The notes: a model not told the origin generated them from the letters alone. Shown: positions 1 to 6,438, numbered from the stretch's first letter. The stretch is DNA of 8,826 nucleotides from RGIG3009 sp045648765 (GCA_045648765.1 JAZROQ010000044.1:1-8826), one strand, 5' to 3'. Numbers and translations are program-made.

Positions 1-252
1 GGAAGCTTCGGCATATACGGGGGCATTATTCGCCCACCAATCAATGTCTAACGTTTGGGCATAATCCTCCGCCATTTCATCAAAAATGACAGATGCGGAA
101 AAACCATTTGGTTGCGCGTATTGGCATTTGTAAATTTCAAACCAAACTAACGATTCAAATTCATCGTGGATGTTGGCGGCAGCGCTTGTCGGGAAAACGC
201 CGAGAGAGAATACCAACACGAGGCACAAACAAAGGGCAACGAGCTTTTTCAT
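1..252 (-). CDS. Secreted protein of unknown function, N-terminal part
   Basis: Reading leftward from an ATG at 252, 84 codons stay open to the window edge, so the C-terminus is missing. The first ~25 residues form a typical Sec signal peptide: a KK n-region, a long Leu/Val/Cys hydrophobic core, and a TSAAA motif that suits signal peptidase I cleavage. The two cysteines lie inside the hydrophobic core and do not form a lipobox, so it is more likely secreted than lipid-anchored. The mature part is acidic and aromatic-rich (Asp, Glu, Trp, Tyr) with no motif I recognise. A GAGGAGG ribosome binding site sits 7 bases before the ATG and a promoter lies upstream. The start is well supported; the function is unknown. 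Confidence 0.8.
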   Translation of the reverse strand, partial: MKKLVALCLCLVLVFSLGVFPTSAAANIHDEFESLVWFEIYKCQYAQPNGFSASVIFDEMAEDYAQTLDIDWWANNAPVYAEAS

Positions 253-283
253 AATAATTCCTCCTCAAACAATCTCTGTTTAC

Positions 284-312
284 AATATATCACGGTTTTC
301 ATTTCTTTTCAA
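284..312 (-). promoter_or_regulatory. Promoter of the secreted-protein gene
   Basis: On the minus strand there is a -35 box TTGAAA (312-307), a 17-base spacer and a -10 box TATATT (289-284). Transcription would start near 277, giving a leader of about 25 bases that carries the GAGGAGG site. It lies back to back with the rightward T-box promoter, with the two -35 boxes about 26 bases apart. Confidence 0.65.
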
Positions 313-337
313 GGGTTAACAAATTTTTAAAAAACTC

Positions 338-367
338 TTGACAAACACATTGTACAGAGAGTAAAAT
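338..367 (+). promoter_or_regulatory. Promoter of the T-box operon
   Basis: A -35 TTGACA (338-343) and a -10 TAAAAT (362-367) are separated by 18 bases. Transcription would start around 374, just ahead of the first conserved T-box bases. This is the only good promoter before the operon, so the leader and both downstream genes should be transcribed from it. Confidence 0.75.
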
Positions 368-384
368 GTAAAAAATAATAATCA

Positions 385-663
385 AAGGCTGTGACGAAGA
401 ATGGTCACGGAGAAAAACAGTTCAGAGAGCTGATGGTTGGTGCGAATCAGTGTGTGAAGTATCCTTGTCCTCTCGCTTCCGAGCCGGGAACTTGAAGCGC
501 TTGTGTGTAGGGTGCCCCGTGTTTGCTACGTCAGTGCATAGGAGTTTTTCGACTTCGAAGAGTGGTGGGCGTTTTGTCCGCAATTTGAGTGGTACCGCGA
601 GTGAAACTGTTTGTTTACACCCGTCTCAAAGCAAGTAAACGTTTTGAGGCGGGTTTTGTTTTT
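385..663 (+). promoter_or_regulatory. T-box riboswitch leader, tRNA-sensing, probably leucine class
   Basis: The leader has the family's landmarks in order. There is a GACGAAGA-type stem I base (393-400), the conserved CAGAGAGCTG (423-432), and a distal stem I hairpin CTGAT/ATCAG (430-434, 446-450) enclosing GGTTGGTGCGA. A GAA element lies at 456-458, and the T-box itself, GAGTGGTACCGCG, at 587-599. An intrinsic terminator competes with it: GAG and GCG of the T-box can instead pair with CGTCTC (622-627) of the terminator's left arm, forming the antiterminator. The tRNA-end-binding bases are TGGT (590-593), which calls for a tRNA with discriminator A (Leu, Ile, Val and others). My best specifier is CTT (Leu, 464-466), followed by the expected purine; GTA (Val) and ATC (Ile) in the same loop remain possible. 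In known T-boxes, uncharged tRNA switches the downstream genes on. Confidence 0.92.
620..663 (+). terminator. T-box regulated intrinsic terminator
   Basis: An 11-base-pair stem, CCCGTCTCAAA (620-630) with TTTGAGGCGGG (643-653), contains one G-T pair and is followed by TTTTGTTTTT (654-663). Its left arm is shared with the T-box antiterminator, so the two folds exclude each other. It stops transcription 42 bases before the first start codon of the operon. Confidence 0.9.
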
Positions 664-705
664 CCTAACCGAGCAAAACTAACGCCTTTGAAAGGGGCTT
701 TTAAC

Positions 706-2094
706 ATGAAAAGAATTAACATTACCGACATCACGCTCAAAAAACTTTCGGAAGACAGGGCAGTATCGTTGCTTTTCCGCGAAAAATCGGCCATTGCCAA
801 TTGTGCCGATGCCATTGGCGTGGATGCTGTGGAATTACCGATGATAAAATCGCTTCGCGAAGATACGATTATTTATAAAACCATTTCGCAAAATGTTCAA
901 AACGCGGTGGTGGCAATTCCGGTTGGCTTTACTGCCGACGAGCTTGCCTCTGCTTGGGAATGTGTGAAAGATGCTAAACGTTCTCGTTTGCAAATCGAGC
1001 TTCCCGTTTCTACCATCCAAATGGAATATACGTATCACGTAAAGCAAGAAAAAATGCTCGGAAAAATTGCCGAACTCACCAAAGCGGCAAAAGCGGTTTG
1101 CGCCGATGTGGAGTTTTCGGCGTTGGATGCCACACGAGCAGATGTGGATTTTTTGGTTGCGGCGGCGAAAGAAGCGGCAACAAACGGCGCAGAAATGATT
1201 ACTCTTTGCGATGATGCAGGTGTTTCCACTCCGGACGACATTGCCGCATTGGTTGCTAAGGTGAAAGAAGCTGTTTCGGTTCCGGTTTACGTTCAAGTTT
1301 CTGACCGCATCAGTATGGCAGTGGCAGCAGCTTTTGCCGCTGTTAAAAACGGTGCCGACGGTCTTAAGTGCGCTATGGTAGGCAAAAACGTGTTACTCAC
1401 GGGTGAAATTTGCGATGCCGTTAACGCTTGTGGTGCGCAAATTGATGCCGAAATCAAATTGGATAACACCAAAATTCATGCCTCGATTGAGGATATGTCT
1501 GCCAATATTCACCACGAAGCCTATGAATCGCAAGACACCGTGAGCGAAAAAACCAAAATCTTGTTAGATAGCGATTCTACAGTGGCGCAAGTTGCCGCAG
1601 CAGCCACTTTGCTCGGCTACGAATTGTCGGATTCCGATGTCGGTAACGTGTACAAAGCGCTTATGCAGGTGTGTGATAAAAAAGGCGCTGTCGGCGTTAA
1701 AGAATTTGAAGCGGTGATTGCCGGTTCTGCCATGCAAGCACCCTCTACCTATCATTTCGAAAGCTATACCACCACCAGCAGCAATGTCGCCAGCTCCATG
1801 TCGCAAGTGACGCTCAAATGCAACGACGAAATCATTTGTGGCGTCAGCAACGGTGACGGTCCCATTGACTCTGCTTTTCGCGCCATCGAGCAATGTGTTG
1901 GTCATCATTATGAATTGGATGATTTCCAAGTGCAATCCGTCACCGAGGGTAAGGAAGCGTTGGGCTCGGCACTTGTTCGGTTGCGCAATAACGGAAAATT
2001 GTATTCCGGCAACGGCACATCCACCGATATTGTGGCAGCAAGTATCCGCGCATATATCAATGCGCTGAACAAAATCGTATTCGAGGAGGCATAA
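706..2094 (+). CDS. LeuA-like protein with degenerate catalytic barrel and intact regulatory domain
   Basis: This 462-residue protein has the domain order of 2-isopropylmalate synthase: an HMGL-like TIM barrel (~1-240), a linker (~250-345) and the C-terminal allosteric domain (~349-458). The C-terminal domain looks normal, with NGDGPID (382-388), VTEGKEALG (412-420) and GTSTDIV (437-443); in LeuA this domain binds the feedback inhibitor leucine. The barrel does not look catalytic. The family's LRDGEQ reads LKKLSE (11-16), the metal-binding HxHND region reads QVSDR (197-201), SPIHMEY reads STIQMEY (102-108), FSAEDATR reads FSALDATR (137-144) and PDT reads CDD (168-170). These comparisons are from memory of the family. 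I infer a leucine-sensing pseudoenzyme or an enzyme with changed chemistry, so I give no leuA symbol. The start was chosen at 706 for AAAGGGG 8 bases upstream; earlier in-frame starts fall inside the T-box terminator. The stop is one base before the next gene. Confidence 0.88.
   Translation: MKRINITDITLKKLSEDRAVSLLFREKSAIANCADAIGVDAVELPMIKSLREDTIIYKTISQNVQNAVVAIPVGFTADELASAWECVKDAKRSRLQIELPVSTIQMEYTYHVKQEKMLGKIAELTKAAKAVCADVEFSALDATRADVDFLVAAAKEAATNGAEMITLCDDAGVSTPDDIAALVAKVKEAVSVPVYVQVSDRISMAVAAAFAAVKNGADGLKCAMVGKNVLLTGEICDAVNACGAQIDAEIKLDNTKIHASIEDMSANIHHEAYESQDTVSEKTKILLDSDSTVAQVAAAATLLGYELSDSDVGNVYKALMQVCDKKGAVGVKEFEAVIAGSAMQAPSTYHFESYTTTSSNVASSMSQVTLKCNDEIICGVSNGDGPIDSAFRAIEQCVGHHYELDDFQVQSVTEGKEALGSALVRLRNNGKLYSGNGTSTDIVAASIRAYINALNKIVFEEA
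2083..2089 (+). promoter_or_regulatory. Ribosome binding site inside the end of the LeuA-like gene
   Basis: GAGGAGG forms the last sense codons of the LeuA-like gene and lies 6 bases before the ATG at 2096. The two reading frames are separated by one base. Translation of the two genes is therefore probably coupled, which suggests they are made in matched amounts. Confidence 0.8.
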
Positions 2095-2095
2095 T

Positions 2096-4555
2096 ATGAA
2101 AATCGCATTTTCGACGAAAAACGTCAGTCGCGCTTCGTTTCGTGACGTTTGTCGTTATGCTTATGATTACGGTTTTGAAGGCTTTGAGATATACGATGCC
2201 GTCAAAGAACGCAGCATTCATCACGACAGCATTTTGCGCCGTGACCGCCTTGCCGATGCCAAACGAAAACTGGTAAACCGCAATCTTTCGGTTTGTGCAT
2301 TGCGTATGCCCGGCTCGTTGGAAAACGAAGAAATAACAGCAGAACTGGTTCAAAAATATGTCGATATGGCGGCAACGTCGGGGATCCAAAACGTGATTGT
2401 TCGGTTGGAACAACAGGTTTCCTTGGATACGTTGGACAAAAAACTTGCTGTTGCCATAAAAAATGCCGAAGCAGCAGACGTTAACTTGTTGTTTGAAACG
2501 GTGGGGCATCTTTCCAACACAGAAAACGTGTTGGGTATTATCAACCATTTTGCCTCGGCAGCGATTGGTGCTTCGTGGAACGTTCGCGGAACGTATTTTG
2601 CCGCGGGCGAAACGGCGGAAACCACTATCAAAAACTTGGGCGCGTATATCAAATATGTGCGCTTGGGTGACATGAAAGACGGCAAAACCGTTTTGATTGG
2701 CGAAGGCGATTTAGACGTTGAAAAACTGCTTAACGCCCTTTCTTCGCTGAACTACGAAGGCTTTATTTGCGCTTCGTGGAACGAAGAAATCAGCGATGCC
2801 GATATTGTTCTTACCCATTTTACCAACTATATTTCGGCACTTAACCGCGAAAAAAAGACATTTGACCATGCCTATTATAACCGTGCCAAAACCGGCACCT
2901 TTGTGTGGAAAAAATACGATGTTGTGGATGCCACTTTTTCGCAAGTGTTGGACACCATGGCCGAAACGTATCCCGACCAGTATGCGTTCAAATATCCCAC
3001 CTTGGATTATACCCGCACATACGAACAATTCCGCCGTGATGTGGATGAATGTGCCGCAGCGCTCATTTCGCTTGGTGTCAAAGCGGGTGACCACGTAGCA
3101 GTGTGGGCAACCAACGTTCCGCAATGGTTCGTTACATTTTGGGCAACCACCAAAATCGGTGCGGTGCTCGTGACCGTAAACACTGCTTATAAAATCCACG
3201 AAATCGAATATCTGCTTCGACAATCCGATACTCACACGTTGGTAATGATTGAAGATTGCAAAGATATCAATTACAAAGAAATCATCGAGGAACTTTGCCC
3301 CGAACTCAAAACCCTTCAACCGGGGGCACCGTTGTATTCCAAAAACTTGCCGTTTTTACGTAACGTGGTAACGGTTGGCTTCTCCATGGATGGGTGCTTA
3401 ACGTGGGAGCAAATGCTTTCTCGTTCGGTGCTTGTTCCTCGCGAAGAAGTGCGCCGTCGAGCTTCGCTTGTTAAACCCGACGACGTGTGTAACATGCAAT
3501 ACACTTCGGGAACCACGGGTTTCCCCAAAGGCGTTATGCTTACGCACCGCAACATTGTCAACAACGGAAAAGTCATTGGTGACAGAATGGATTTGTCCAC
3601 TGCCGACCGTATGATGATTCAAGTGCCAATGTTCCATTGCTTTGGAATGGTGCTTTCGATGACCTCTATGATGACTCACGGCGGTACGTTGTGCCCGATT
3701 CCGTATTTTTCACCCAAATCTTCTCTTTCGTGCGTAAACGACGAGCGCATCACGTGCTTTAACGGTGTTCCCACCATGTTTATTGCCATGTTTAACCACC
3801 CTGATTTTGCCAAAACCGATTTTTCGTATATGCGCACAGGCATTATGGCGGGTGCCAACTGCCCGGCGGATTTGATGCGCCGTGCAAGTGTCGAAATGAA
3901 CATGCGCGAAATCATTTCGGTTTACGGTCAAACCGAAGCTTCGCCCGGTTGCACCATGGGTGAAGTGAACGAAGACCTCGACCACCGTGTGGAAACGGTG
4001 GGCAGCGCGTTCCCGGGCGTGGAATGCAAAATCATCGACCCCGAAACGGGCGATGAGCTTCCCGACGGCGAAAGCGGCGAATTTGTTGCCCGCGGATTTA
4101 ACATTATGAAAGGGTATTACAAAATGCCCGAAGCGACCGCCCAAGCCATCGACGCCGACGGTTGGTTGCATTCGGGGGATATTTGTATGCGCACCCCCGA
4201 TGGATATTACAAAGTGACAGGTCGTTTAAAAGATATGATCATCCGTGGCGGCGAAAACTTGTACCCCCGCGAAATTGAAGAATTCTATTTAACCAACCCT
4301 AAAGTACGCGACGTGCAAGTGGTGGGTGTTCCCGACGAAAAATACGGTGAGGAATGCTGCGCGTGGATCATTCTCCACAAAGGCACCAACGCCGACGAAG
4401 CGGAGATGCGCGAGTTTGGCAACGCTTCCATTGCTCGCCACAAAGTTCCCAAATATTTCTTGTTTGTCGACGAATTCCCGATGAACGCTGCGGGTAAAAT
4501 TCTCAAATACAAAATGCGCGACGAATCGGCAGAAAAATTAGGACTCAAAAAATAA
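2096..4555 (+). CDS. Fusion: sugar-isomerase-like TIM barrel plus acyl-CoA synthetase
   Basis: An 819-residue two-domain protein, probably cytosolic. Residues ~1-250 resemble the xylose isomerase-like TIM barrel (sugar phosphate isomerase/epimerase type). Residues ~260-819 form a full-length AMP-forming acyl-CoA synthetase, the family that activates a carboxylic acid with ATP and joins it to CoA. Its core motifs are intact: P-loop YTSGTTGFPKG (469-479), YGQTE (610-614), WLHSGD (690-695), GRLKDMIIRGGE (709-720), and the catalytic lysine K801 in NAAGKILK. It resembles FadD-like medium- to long-chain or branched-acid ligases; the substrate cannot be read from sequence. In the barrel only E134 of the usual four metal ligands seems kept; the others read N162, R189 and S227, so it is probably not a metal-dependent isomerase. 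It is second in the T-box operon and ends just before a terminator. Confidence 0.9.
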   Translation: MKIAFSTKNVSRASFRDVCRYAYDYGFEGFEIYDAVKERSIHHDSILRRDRLADAKRKLVNRNLSVCALRMPGSLENEEITAELVQKYVDMAATSGIQNVIVRLEQQVSLDTLDKKLAVAIKNAEAADVNLLFETVGHLSNTENVLGIINHFASAAIGASWNVRGTYFAAGETAETTIKNLGAYIKYVRLGDMKDGKTVLIGEGDLDVEKLLNALSSLNYEGFICASWNEEISDADIVLTHFTNYISALNREKKTFDHAYYNRAKTGTFVWKKYDVVDATFSQVLDTMAETYPDQYAFKYPTLDYTRTYEQFRRDVDECAAALISLGVKAGDHVAVWATNVPQWFVTFWATTKIGAVLVTVNTAYKIHEIEYLLRQSDTHTLVMIEDCKDINYKEIIEELCPELKTLQPGAPLYSKNLPFLRNVVTVGFSMDGCLTWEQMLSRSVLVPREEVRRRASLVKPDDVCNMQYTSGTTGFPKGVMLTHRNIVNNGKVIGDRMDLSTADRMMIQVPMFHCFGMVLSMTSMMTHGGTLCPIPYFSPKSSLSCVNDERITCFNGVPTMFIAMFNHPDFAKTDFSYMRTGIMAGANCPADLMRRASVEMNMREIISVYGQTEASPGCTMGEVNEDLDHRVETVGSAFPGVECKIIDPETGDELPDGESGEFVARGFNIMKGYYKMPEATAQAIDADGWLHSGDICMRTPDGYYKVTGRLKDMIIRGGENLYPREIEEFYLTNPKVRDVQVVGVPDEKYGEECCAWIILHKGTNADEAEMREFGNASIARHKVPKYFLFVDEFPMNAAGKILKYKMRDESAEKLGLKK

Positions 4556-4562
4556 AAAAACC

Positions 4563-4605
4563 GAGGGCACGGAACGAAAGTTCCGTGCCCTTAGTTTATT
4601 CTTTT
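4563..4605. terminator. Bidirectional terminator between convergent genes
   Basis: A perfect 11-base-pair stem, GGGCACGGAAC (4565-4575) with GTTCCGTGCCC (4580-4590), closes a GAAA tetraloop. On the plus strand it is followed by a T-rich tail (TTAGTTTATTCTTTT). On the minus strand the A-run at 4554-4560 supplies a U-tract. It ends the T-box operon from the left and the glycosidase gene from the right, overlapping the glycosidase stop codon region. Confidence 0.9.
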
Positions 4606-5563
4606 AAGCGTATTGATTAAAGATATCGTGATAGGGGCGAATTTCGAAATCCTTGTCCAAAAAGCCCATATACAAACCTTTGCCTTCACCGTATTCGTCT
4701 ACGGGGTGCAAGTCTGCCACCGGGCTGGTACACAATGCGTGAACAAAATAGCCCACACCGTATTTGTTATAAGTGGCAAGTTCGGTTTCCAAGAAATATT
4801 TTCGAGTTTCAGCGGTGGGAGTGCCCCAAACACACTCGGTGATAACATAGGGTTTTTTGAATTCTTCAATATAATCAATACGTGCCTTGAACGCTTTGTC
4901 AAATTCTTCCAACGGCATGTGCGTTTCGTTATACGGATGAATGCTGAAAACGTCCACATACGGTGCAAGCAAGGTGACGTCACAAATCTCAGGGTTGTTC
5001 CGGTTCGGATAAGCTTGTGTACCCACGGTGATTTTACGGTCGTCAATTTCGCGCACGGCAAAAATCATTTCCTTTAAGAATTCGGTAACTTTGGCATAAC
5101 CCTCCGGGCCGCCGCGACGACCAAACACAAGGTTGTATGGCTCGTTGGAAATATCGTGCATCAAAATTTTGTCCGAATGGGCAATTGCTTTAACCGAAGC
5201 TTGAATAAATTTTTTGTAAATCGGCATAAATTGAGGAGTAAGGCTGGCGGGAACAAAGCCGCCAAAAGAGGGAACACCAAACCAACCGTTAAAGTAGGTG
5301 GGGATAAACCAAAGGCCTTCTTCGGTTAAAATGTCGACTGCTTGTGCAATCGCTTCTAAATAACGTTTTCTGTCGGCAAGGTAAGCATCCAGCGAAAACC
5401 AAATGCGAATCGCGTTCATGCCGGGGAATTTTTCTTTCCCTTTTTTTAGCATCATACGATACCGTTCGGGGTCAAAGTTTATCCATTCCGTCAAACCGGT
5501 GGTACACCAGTCGCCGTGCAGGTTAAAGCCACGAATATGAGCATACTCTTTGTTGTATTCCAT
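4604..5563 (-). CDS. Cytoplasmic glycoside hydrolase, GH5 / clan GH-A
   Basis: A 319-residue (beta/alpha)8 glycosidase of the cellulase-like GH5 type, which cleaves beta-glycosidic bonds with retention. Visible landmarks are RGFNLHGDW (11-19), NAIRIWF (50-56), the acid/base glutamate in DISNEP (N140-E141), SIHPY (207-211) and the nucleophile glutamate in VITE (E243). The substrate is not predictable; beta-glucan, mannan or glycoconjugate fragments are all possible. The start at 5563 was chosen because AAGGAG (5578-5573) sits 9 bases upstream and a promoter lies just above; a longer in-frame start at 5635 would fall inside the -35 box. With this start there is no signal peptide, so it probably acts on imported oligosaccharides. 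It is monocistronic and converges on the T-box operon. Confidence 0.88.
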   Translation of the reverse strand: MEYNKEYAHIRGFNLHGDWCTTGLTEWINFDPERYRMMLKKGKEKFPGMNAIRIWFSLDAYLADRKRYLEAIAQAVDILTEEGLWFIPTYFNGWFGVPSFGGFVPASLTPQFMPIYKKFIQASVKAIAHSDKILMHDISNEPYNLVFGRRGGPEGYAKVTEFLKEMIFAVREIDDRKITVGTQAYPNRNNPEICDVTLLAPYVDVFSIHPYNETHMPLEEFDKAFKARIDYIEEFKKPYVITECVWGTPTAETRKYFLETELATYNKYGVGYFVHALCTSPVADLHPVDEYGEGKGLYMGFLDKDFEIRPYHDIFNQYA

Positions 5564-5611
5564 GTAAATCCACTCCTTTTTTGTCAACGGGGTAAAGTGC
5601 CCTTTTTTCAA

Positions 5612-5640
5612 TTTATACCACAAAAAGCGCAACAAGTCAA
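5612..5640 (-). promoter_or_regulatory. Promoter of the glycosidase gene
   Basis: On the minus strand, -35 TTGACT (5640-5635), a 17-base spacer and -10 TATAAA (5617-5612) lie about 40 bases before the glycosidase RBS. It supports the short start at 5563 and separate transcription from the ferritin upstream. Confidence 0.75.
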
Positions 5641-5673
5641 TCGTTTCACCAAATTTTATAGACTGTTTGTTTC

Positions 5674-5707
5674 AAAAAAAGAAAGCACGGATAAAATCCG
5701 TGCTTTC
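5674..5707 (-). terminator. Terminator of the ferritin gene
   Basis: A perfect 12-base-pair stem, GAAAGCACGGAT (5681-5692) with ATCCGTGCTTTC (5696-5707), has a 3-base loop. Read on the minus strand, it is followed by seven Ts (5680-5674). It lies 12 bases beyond the ferritin stop codon. Confidence 0.9.
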
Positions 5708-5718
5708 TTGGGCTTAAT

Positions 5719-6231
5719 TTATAAAACAAGACTGGGTGCAGAGTATACTCGTGCGGCCAATTCTTGGTCTAACAAATACAAACTCTTGGGGTCGTCACCA
5801 AACAGTTGATATTTGTTTACCAATTTGTCGGCATTTTCTTCTTCTTCCAACTGTTCTTTGACAAACCAGTCCAAAAATTGCATCGTGCGAAAATCTTTTA
5901 CGTCGTAAGCGGCTTCGTAGATGTTGTGAATAAGCGACGTAACGTAGCGTTCGTGCTTTGCACCGGCAAGCAACGGATCCAAATGTTTTTCGAACACTTC
6001 GGCAGGTTTTTCAATGGCTTCCAACGTGACTTTCACGCCGTTGCTTTGCAGATAGCGCAAGAATAACAAAGCGTGGTCACGTTCCTCTTGGGCTTGAATG
6101 GTGTACCAGTTGCCAAAACCGTCCAAATCGTTGTCGATATAGTAATTGGCAATATCCAAATACAAATATGCACTGTAAAACTCTTTGTTAATTTGGTCAT
6201 TAAGCAGGGCGATTACTTTTTCGTTTAACAT
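5719..6231 (-). CDS. ftnA: Ferritin, bacterial non-heme type
   Basis: A 170-residue ferritin that stores iron: it oxidises Fe(II) at a di-iron ferroxidase site and mineralises it inside a 24-subunit shell. The ferroxidase ligands fall at the same numbers as in E. coli FtnA as I remember it: E17, E50, H53, E94, Q127 and E130. Length is typical and the protein is cytosolic. An AGGAGG site (6245-6240) lies 8 bases before the ATG. Upstream, only about 30 bases separate the start from a terminator that belongs to a rubrerythrin fragment, and I see no clear promoter in that gap. In the intact genome it was therefore probably expressed by read-through from rubrerythrin, which fits a joint iron and oxidative-stress role in an anaerobe. 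Confidence 0.95.
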   Translation of the reverse strand: MLNEKVIALLNDQINKEFYSAYLYLDIANYYIDNDLDGFGNWYTIQAQEERDHALLFLRYLQSNGVKVTLEAIEKPAEVFEKHLDPLLAGAKHERYVTSLIHNIYEAAYDVKDFRTMQFLDWFVKEQLEEEENADKLVNKYQLFGDDPKSLYLLDQELAARVYSAPSLVL

Positions 6232-6257
6232 ATAAAGTTCCTCCTGTTATCATCATA

Positions 6258-6289
6258 TAAAAATGGGGAGCCGTTTGGCGGCTCCCCAT
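6258..6289 (-). terminator. Terminator after the rubrerythrin fragment, before ferritin
   Basis: An 11-base-pair stem, ATGGGGAGCCG (6263-6273) with CGGCTCCCCAT (6279-6289), has a 5-base loop. On the minus strand it is followed by TTTTTATA. It lies between the rubrerythrin stop codon and the ferritin start, so it would reduce rather than abolish ferritin transcription if the two form one unit. Confidence 0.75.
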
Positions 6290-6298
6290 CGAATGTGC

Positions 6299-6367
6299 TT
6301 ATTTGAAGTATCTGTTAAGCAGTCCTTCAAAGGCTTTGACGTGACGAGCCTCATCACGAAAAATGCT
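6299..6367 (-). pseudogene. rbr: Rubrerythrin, C-terminal fragment cut by an integrated element
   Basis: Reading leftward from about 6367 to a TAA at 6301-6299 gives SIFRDEARHVKAFEGLL followed by NRYFK. This matches the conserved C-terminal end of rubrerythrins, which reduce hydrogen peroxide using a di-iron centre; the E and H of the RDEARH segment belong to that region. Upstream of the serine the frame continues for about 11 unrelated codons and then meets a stop (6403-6401), with no start codon or RBS. The rest of the gene is absent from the window. The break coincides with the start of a segment carrying an integrase, so I infer that an integrative element inserted near the 3' end of the gene. 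The exact junction, somewhere around 6362-6375, is uncertain. Confidence 0.75.
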
Positions 6368-6397
6368 CAAAAACCCAGTATTTAAGCCACTTTTTGA
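6367..6397. other. Candidate attachment site / left end of integrative element
   Basis: This is where the rubrerythrin homology stops. An imperfectly spaced inverted repeat, TCAAAAA (6367-6373) and TTTTTGA (6391-6397) with 17 bases between, sits at the break. Tyrosine recombinases bind inverted arms around their crossover, so this may be the integrase core site, but the spacing is longer than usual. No second copy is visible in the window, so the core cannot be defined from this end alone. Confidence 0.4.
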
Positions 6398-6409
6398 AAA
6401 TTACACACC

Positions 6410-6438
6410 TTGACGCACACTAAAAGGTGGTGTATAAT
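6410..6438 (+). promoter_or_regulatory. int: Inward promoter for the integrase
   Basis: TTGACG (6410-6415), a 17-base spacer and a perfect TATAAT (6433-6438) point toward the integrase. Transcription would begin near 6445, giving a leader of about 137 bases. The promoter is embedded in inverted repeats: TTACACA (6401-6407) with TGTGTAA (6438-6444), and CACCTT (6406-6411) with AAGGTG (6424-6429). These could be an operator for a repressor or for the integrase itself. Confidence 0.75.

Noticed and set aside
464..470. TCC (serine) as T-box specifier
   Set aside because: The T-box reads TGGT, which pairs with a tRNA ending in discriminator A; serine tRNAs normally carry G.
450..638. A 62-codon open frame within the leader of the LeuA-like gene
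   Set aside because: It lies across the T-box and its terminator, whose conserved bases explain the sequence, and it has no ribosome binding site.
589..705. A longer N-terminus for the LeuA-like protein, starting at 589
   Set aside because: The added codons run through the T-box and the terminator hairpin, have no RBS, and do not resemble LeuA. The ATG at 706 has a proper RBS and gives the family's usual beginning.
835..1296. Open frames on the minus strand inside the LeuA-like gene, and similar ones opposite the fusion and ferritin genes
   Set aside because: They are antisense shadows of well-supported coding frames, with no RBS and low-complexity, Cys/Arg/His-rich translations.
5564..5635. 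A 24-residue N-terminal extension of the glycosidase
   Set aside because: It would start inside the -35 box of the gene's own promoter and lacks an RBS, while the ATG at 5563 has AAGGAG at good distance.
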